From: JAJCZZ01 sp964569085
Lineage (GTDB): Bacteria > Gemmatimonadota > Gemmatimonadetes > Longimicrobiales > Gaopeijiaceae
DNA: 64,000 nucleotides
Assembly (NCBI GenBank): GCA_964569085.1
Contig: CAZMTA010000012.1
Span: forward strand, 1-64,000
Direction: 5' to 3'
In this document: piece after piece, positions 61,648-64,000 of the stretch
How the letters are laid out: every line of letters begins with the position of its first letter
Numbering within the stretch: the first letter of the stretch is position 1
The notes under the pieces: generated by a model
Seen by the model: the letters and a program-made list of their open reading frames with translations, nothing else
What the model was told of the DNA's origin: nothing
The model's database searches: none
Position numbers and translations under genes: made by a program

Positions 61648-62619
61648 TCAGGGGACCAGGATCACCGACCCGGTGGTCCGGCGCCCTTCCAGGTCCCGGT
61701 GCGCCCGGGCCGCGTCGGCCAGGGGGTACCGCTCGGTGGGCTCGACCTCCACCGCCCCCGAGACCATGACCTCGAAGAGGCCGGCGGCGGCCCGCTCCAG
61801 CCCCTCCCGCGAGCCGATGAAGGTGCCCAGCGTGGGCCGGGTCACGTACAGCGAGCCCTTCCGCGCCAGGATCCCCAGGTCCACGTCCGTCACCGGGCCC
61901 GAGGCGTTCCCGAAGGAGACCATGAGCCCCCGGGGCCGCAGGCAGTCCAGCGACTCCTCCCAGGTGTCGGCGCCCACCGAGTCGTAGACCACGGGGAGCA
62001 TGGCCCCGCCGGTGATCTCCCGGACGGCCTCCAGGAAGCTCTCCTCGGTGTACAGCACGGTGTGGGCGCACCCGGCCTCCCGGGCCCGCTCCGCCTTCTC
62101 CTCGGTGCTCATGGTCCCGATCACCTCCACGCCCAGGTGGTCGAGCCACTGGCACGCCAGCAGGCCCACGCCCCCGGCGGCGGCGTGCCAGAGCACGGTC
62201 TCGCCCGCCCGGACCTCGTAGGTGTCGTGGATCAGGTAGTGGACGGTGAGCCCCTTCAGGAACGCGGCGGCCGCGGCCTCGTCGGAGACGCCCTCGGGGA
62301 GCCGCACCACCCGGTCCGCCGGCAGCAGCCGCTCCTCGGCGTACGAGCCCGGCACCCCGGTGTAGACGACCCGGTCGCCGGGGGAGAAGCCCTCGACGCC
62401 CTCGCCCGCGGCCTCCACCACGCCCACGCCCTCGTTCCCCGCCACCGCCGGGGTGTCCACCGGGTAGAGGCCCGAGCGCTGGTACGTGTCCACGAAGTTC
62501 ACGCCGATGGCGGTGTGCCGGACGCGGAGCTGGCCGGGACCGGGGTCGCCGACCTCGACGTCCTCCCAGCGGAGGACGTCGGGACCGCCGTGCTCGTGGA
62601 AGCGGATGGCCTTGGTCAT
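61648..62619 (-). CDS. Quinone oxidoreductase (zeta-crystallin-like MDR enzyme)
   Basis: A 323-residue NADPH-dependent reductase. GVNFVDTYQRSGLYP, AGNEGVGVVEAAGEGV, the nucleotide site HAAAGGVGLLACQWLDHLG and VYDSVGADTWEESLDCLRPRG are typical of Qor. Catalytic zinc residues are absent, as expected. Its start overlaps the stop of the LVIVD gene (ATGA), so the two are co-transcribed. Confidence 0.93.
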   Translation of the reverse strand: MTKAIRFHEHGGPDVLRWEDVEVGDPGPGQLRVRHTAIGVNFVDTYQRSGLYPVDTPAVAGNEGVGVVEAAGEGVEGFSPGDRVVYTGVPGSYAEERLLPADRVVRLPEGVSDEAAAAAFLKGLTVHYLIHDTYEVRAGETVLWHAAAGGVGLLACQWLDHLGVEVIGTMSTEEKAERAREAGCAHTVLYTEESFLEAVREITGGAMLPVVYDSVGADTWEESLDCLRPRGLMVSFGNASGPVTDVDLGILARKGSLYVTRPTLGTFIGSREGLERAAAGLFEVMVSGAVEVEPTERYPLADAARAHRDLEGRRTTGSVILVP

Positions 62620-64000
62620 GAGACCGGCACGTCCTCGGGCACCAGCTTCACGGCCCAGAGCCCCGAGTTGGTGTCGGCGAAGAAGACGTGCCCTTTGTAC
62701 GGCTGGGCGCCCCAGACCATGGTGCTGTTGGGCGTGTAGCCGCCGGGGTCGGCGGACTTGAAGACCGCGACCTCGCGCCCCTGGGTGTAGAGGTTCCCCA
62801 TGAGCTCGCCGGTGACGTCCACCACCCGCAGGCCGCCCTCGTAGTACGCCTGGTAGAGCTTGCCGTCCTCGACCCAGATGTTGTGGGTGCCGTACTCCGG
62901 GACCTCGTAGCTCGCCACCATCTCGGGCTCCATGGGGTCCGTGAAGTCCACGATCTGGATTGTGCCCCGGGTCACCAGCGGGATGCCGCCCTGGCCCGTC
63001 TCCGGGTCGTACCGGTCGGCGTAGGAGCCCATGCTGCCCGGGTAGCCCGCCCAGGGGAGCCCCCGGCGGTTCATGATCTCGTCGCCCACGAAGAGGTATG
63101 TCTTGCCCGTCTCCTCCTGGAAGTACGGGAAGACGGCGTGGGTGGCGTCGGAGTTGGTCTTGAAGGTGGTGGCCAGCACCGGGTTCTCCGGCGAGCCTCC
63201 CCACCGCCCGTCGCCCACGTCCACCACCACGACGCCGCTTCCCCACTCGGCGGAGTAGGCCAGCCCGTCCTTCACCCAGACGTCGTGGATGCGGGAGTCG
63301 GGGTGGTTGTACTCGCTGACGTAGCGGGGCGCGCGGATGTCGGTGACGTCCACGATGACGTACTTGTCGCCGTCGGAGAGGGCGTACAGGTAGTCGTCGG
63401 TGGCGAACATGTTGTGCACGCCCCCGGTGATCCCGTCCTCGTAGATCGAGGCCACCTCGGGGTTCCTGGGGTCCGCCATGTCCAGGATGACCAGCCCGTT
63501 GCGCCGGTTCGTGGCGCCCTCGCGGGAGAGCACGGCGTAGCGCCCGTCGGGCGAGGCCTTCACGTCGTTCACCACGCGGGCGTCCACCTGCACCGAGTCG
63601 ACCTTGGCGATGGCGGCGGGGTCGGTCACGTCGTAGACGAAGGCGAAGCCGCCGGAGCGCTTGGAGCCGGTGAGGGCGTAATCCCGGCCGTCCACGCCCT
63701 CGAAGACCCAGAGGTCGGTGGTCCGGTACCACGTCTCCAGCGCGTGGCCCACCACGTCGAGCTCCTGGACCACGTCCCGGGGGAGGGCCTCGTAGGTGGC
63801 CTGGGCCGAGAGGGGCCCGGCGGTGGCCACCAGGGTGTGCAGCCCGGGCACGTCGGCCACGAACTTCCCGTCCCGGAGCTGGCCGGTGGCGGGGGTCCCC
63901 ATCATGCCCTCGGTGGGGGTGTACCGATGGGAGAGGGTGACGGGCACGTCCTCGACGACGCGGCCCCGGGCGTCGCGGACCCGGGCGTCGAGGGTGAGCA
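62616..64000 (-). CDS. LVIVD-repeat beta-propeller protein with Ig-like N-terminus (5' end beyond window)
   Basis: The frame continues through the right edge, so the N-terminus is missing; 461 codons are visible. The first visible 70 residues (TLDARVRDARGRVV, then TLVATAGPLSAQATYEA) look like a bacterial Ig-like domain; the rest are repeated LVIVD-type blades (GLVILDMADPRNPEVASI, YVIVDVTDIRAPRYV, VVVVDVGDG, IQIVDFTDPMEPEMV, LRVVDVTGEL). Such proteins are secreted and probably surface-exposed; no activity is known. Confidence 0.88.
   Translation of the reverse strand, partial: LTLDARVRDARGRVVEDVPVTLSHRYTPTEGMMGTPATGQLRDGKFVADVPGLHTLVATAGPLSAQATYEALPRDVVQELDVVGHALETWYRTTDLWVFEGVDGRDYALTGSKRSGGFAFVYDVTDPAAIAKVDSVQVDARVVNDVKASPDGRYAVLSREGATNRRNGLVILDMADPRNPEVASIYEDGITGGVHNMFATDDYLYALSDGDKYVIVDVTDIRAPRYVSEYNHPDSRIHDVWVKDGLAYSAEWGSGVVVVDVGDGRWGGSPENPVLATTFKTNSDATHAVFPYFQEETGKTYLFVGDEIMNRRGLPWAGYPGSMGSYADRYDPETGQGGIPLVTRGTIQIVDFTDPMEPEMVASYEVPEYGTHNIWVEDGKLYQAYYEGGLRVVDVTGELMGNLYTQGREVAVFKSADPGGYTPNSTMVWGAQPYKGHVFFADTNSGLWAVKLVPEDVPVS

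Noticed and set aside
1..64000. Mobile element or genomic island borders around the metal genes
   Set aside because: No integrase, transposase, tRNA or flanking direct repeats were seen, and base composition looks uniform.

Overview
The window is GC-rich (about 70 %) bacterial chromosome with tightly packed genes, many overlapping by 4 bp (ATGA or GTGA). I see no rRNA, tRNA, CRISPR array, transposase or phage gene. The best guess for the host is Gemmatimonadota, with Acidobacteriota as the alternative. The basis is two PadR plus ADOP-type permease pairs, a cbb3 oxidase with a one-haem CcoP, TAT- and Sec-exported envelope proteins with outer-membrane barrels (a diderm cell), and the very high GC. 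This is inference from gene families only.

Layout: (1) 1-5.9 kb: an NtrC-type regulator (cut by the left edge) and its membrane sensor kinase read leftward. Divergent to them a canonical sigma-54 promoter, preceded by two phased 16-bp palindromes, faces an operon for a His-rich YtkA-like lipoprotein, an outer-membrane barrel and two small c-type cytochromes. (2) 5.9-23.6 kb: a copper/silver island with a CopB-type P-ATPase, CopC-CopD, CusABC efflux, a DUF305 protein, an unknown lipoprotein, multicopper oxidase CopA with CopB, an NTF2-like protein, an SO_0444/DUF318-type permease, and an OmpR-family regulator and sensor kinase lying 4.5 kb apart. (3) 23.7-28.98 kb: an APC permease, a small coiled-coil protein, a glycosyltransferase, and a Zn/Cd P-ATPase with an ArsR/SmtB-family regulator and operator. 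(4) 29.1-37.0 kb: a complete cbb3 oxidase locus (tauE-like, ccoNOQP, ccoG, short ccoH, ccoI, ccoS), followed by an unusual 157-bp tandem repeat. (5) 37.5-64 kb: housekeeping and accessory genes, including a FadR-like regulator with FadE, a truncated haemoglobin, a 1400-residue M14 peptidase, a large hybrid kinase, TesB, LOG, DUF72, two PadR/ADOP modules, a quinone oxidoreductase and an LVIVD protein cut by the right edge.

The most informative signal is regulatory. Four promoters of the copper island (CopB-ATPase, copC, cusC, copA) each carry four direct 5-bp half-sites at offsets 0/10/21/32. Each array is followed after exactly 11 bp by a hexamer with A at position 2 and T at position 6, as in a -10 box. 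This is the expected layout for activation by the OmpR-family regulator encoded in the island, and it ties the island into one regulon. The second strong signal is the sigma-54 promoter with paired upstream palindromes beside an NtrC gene whose sigma-54 contact loop reads GAFTDA instead of GAFTGA; its target operon has no function I can name.
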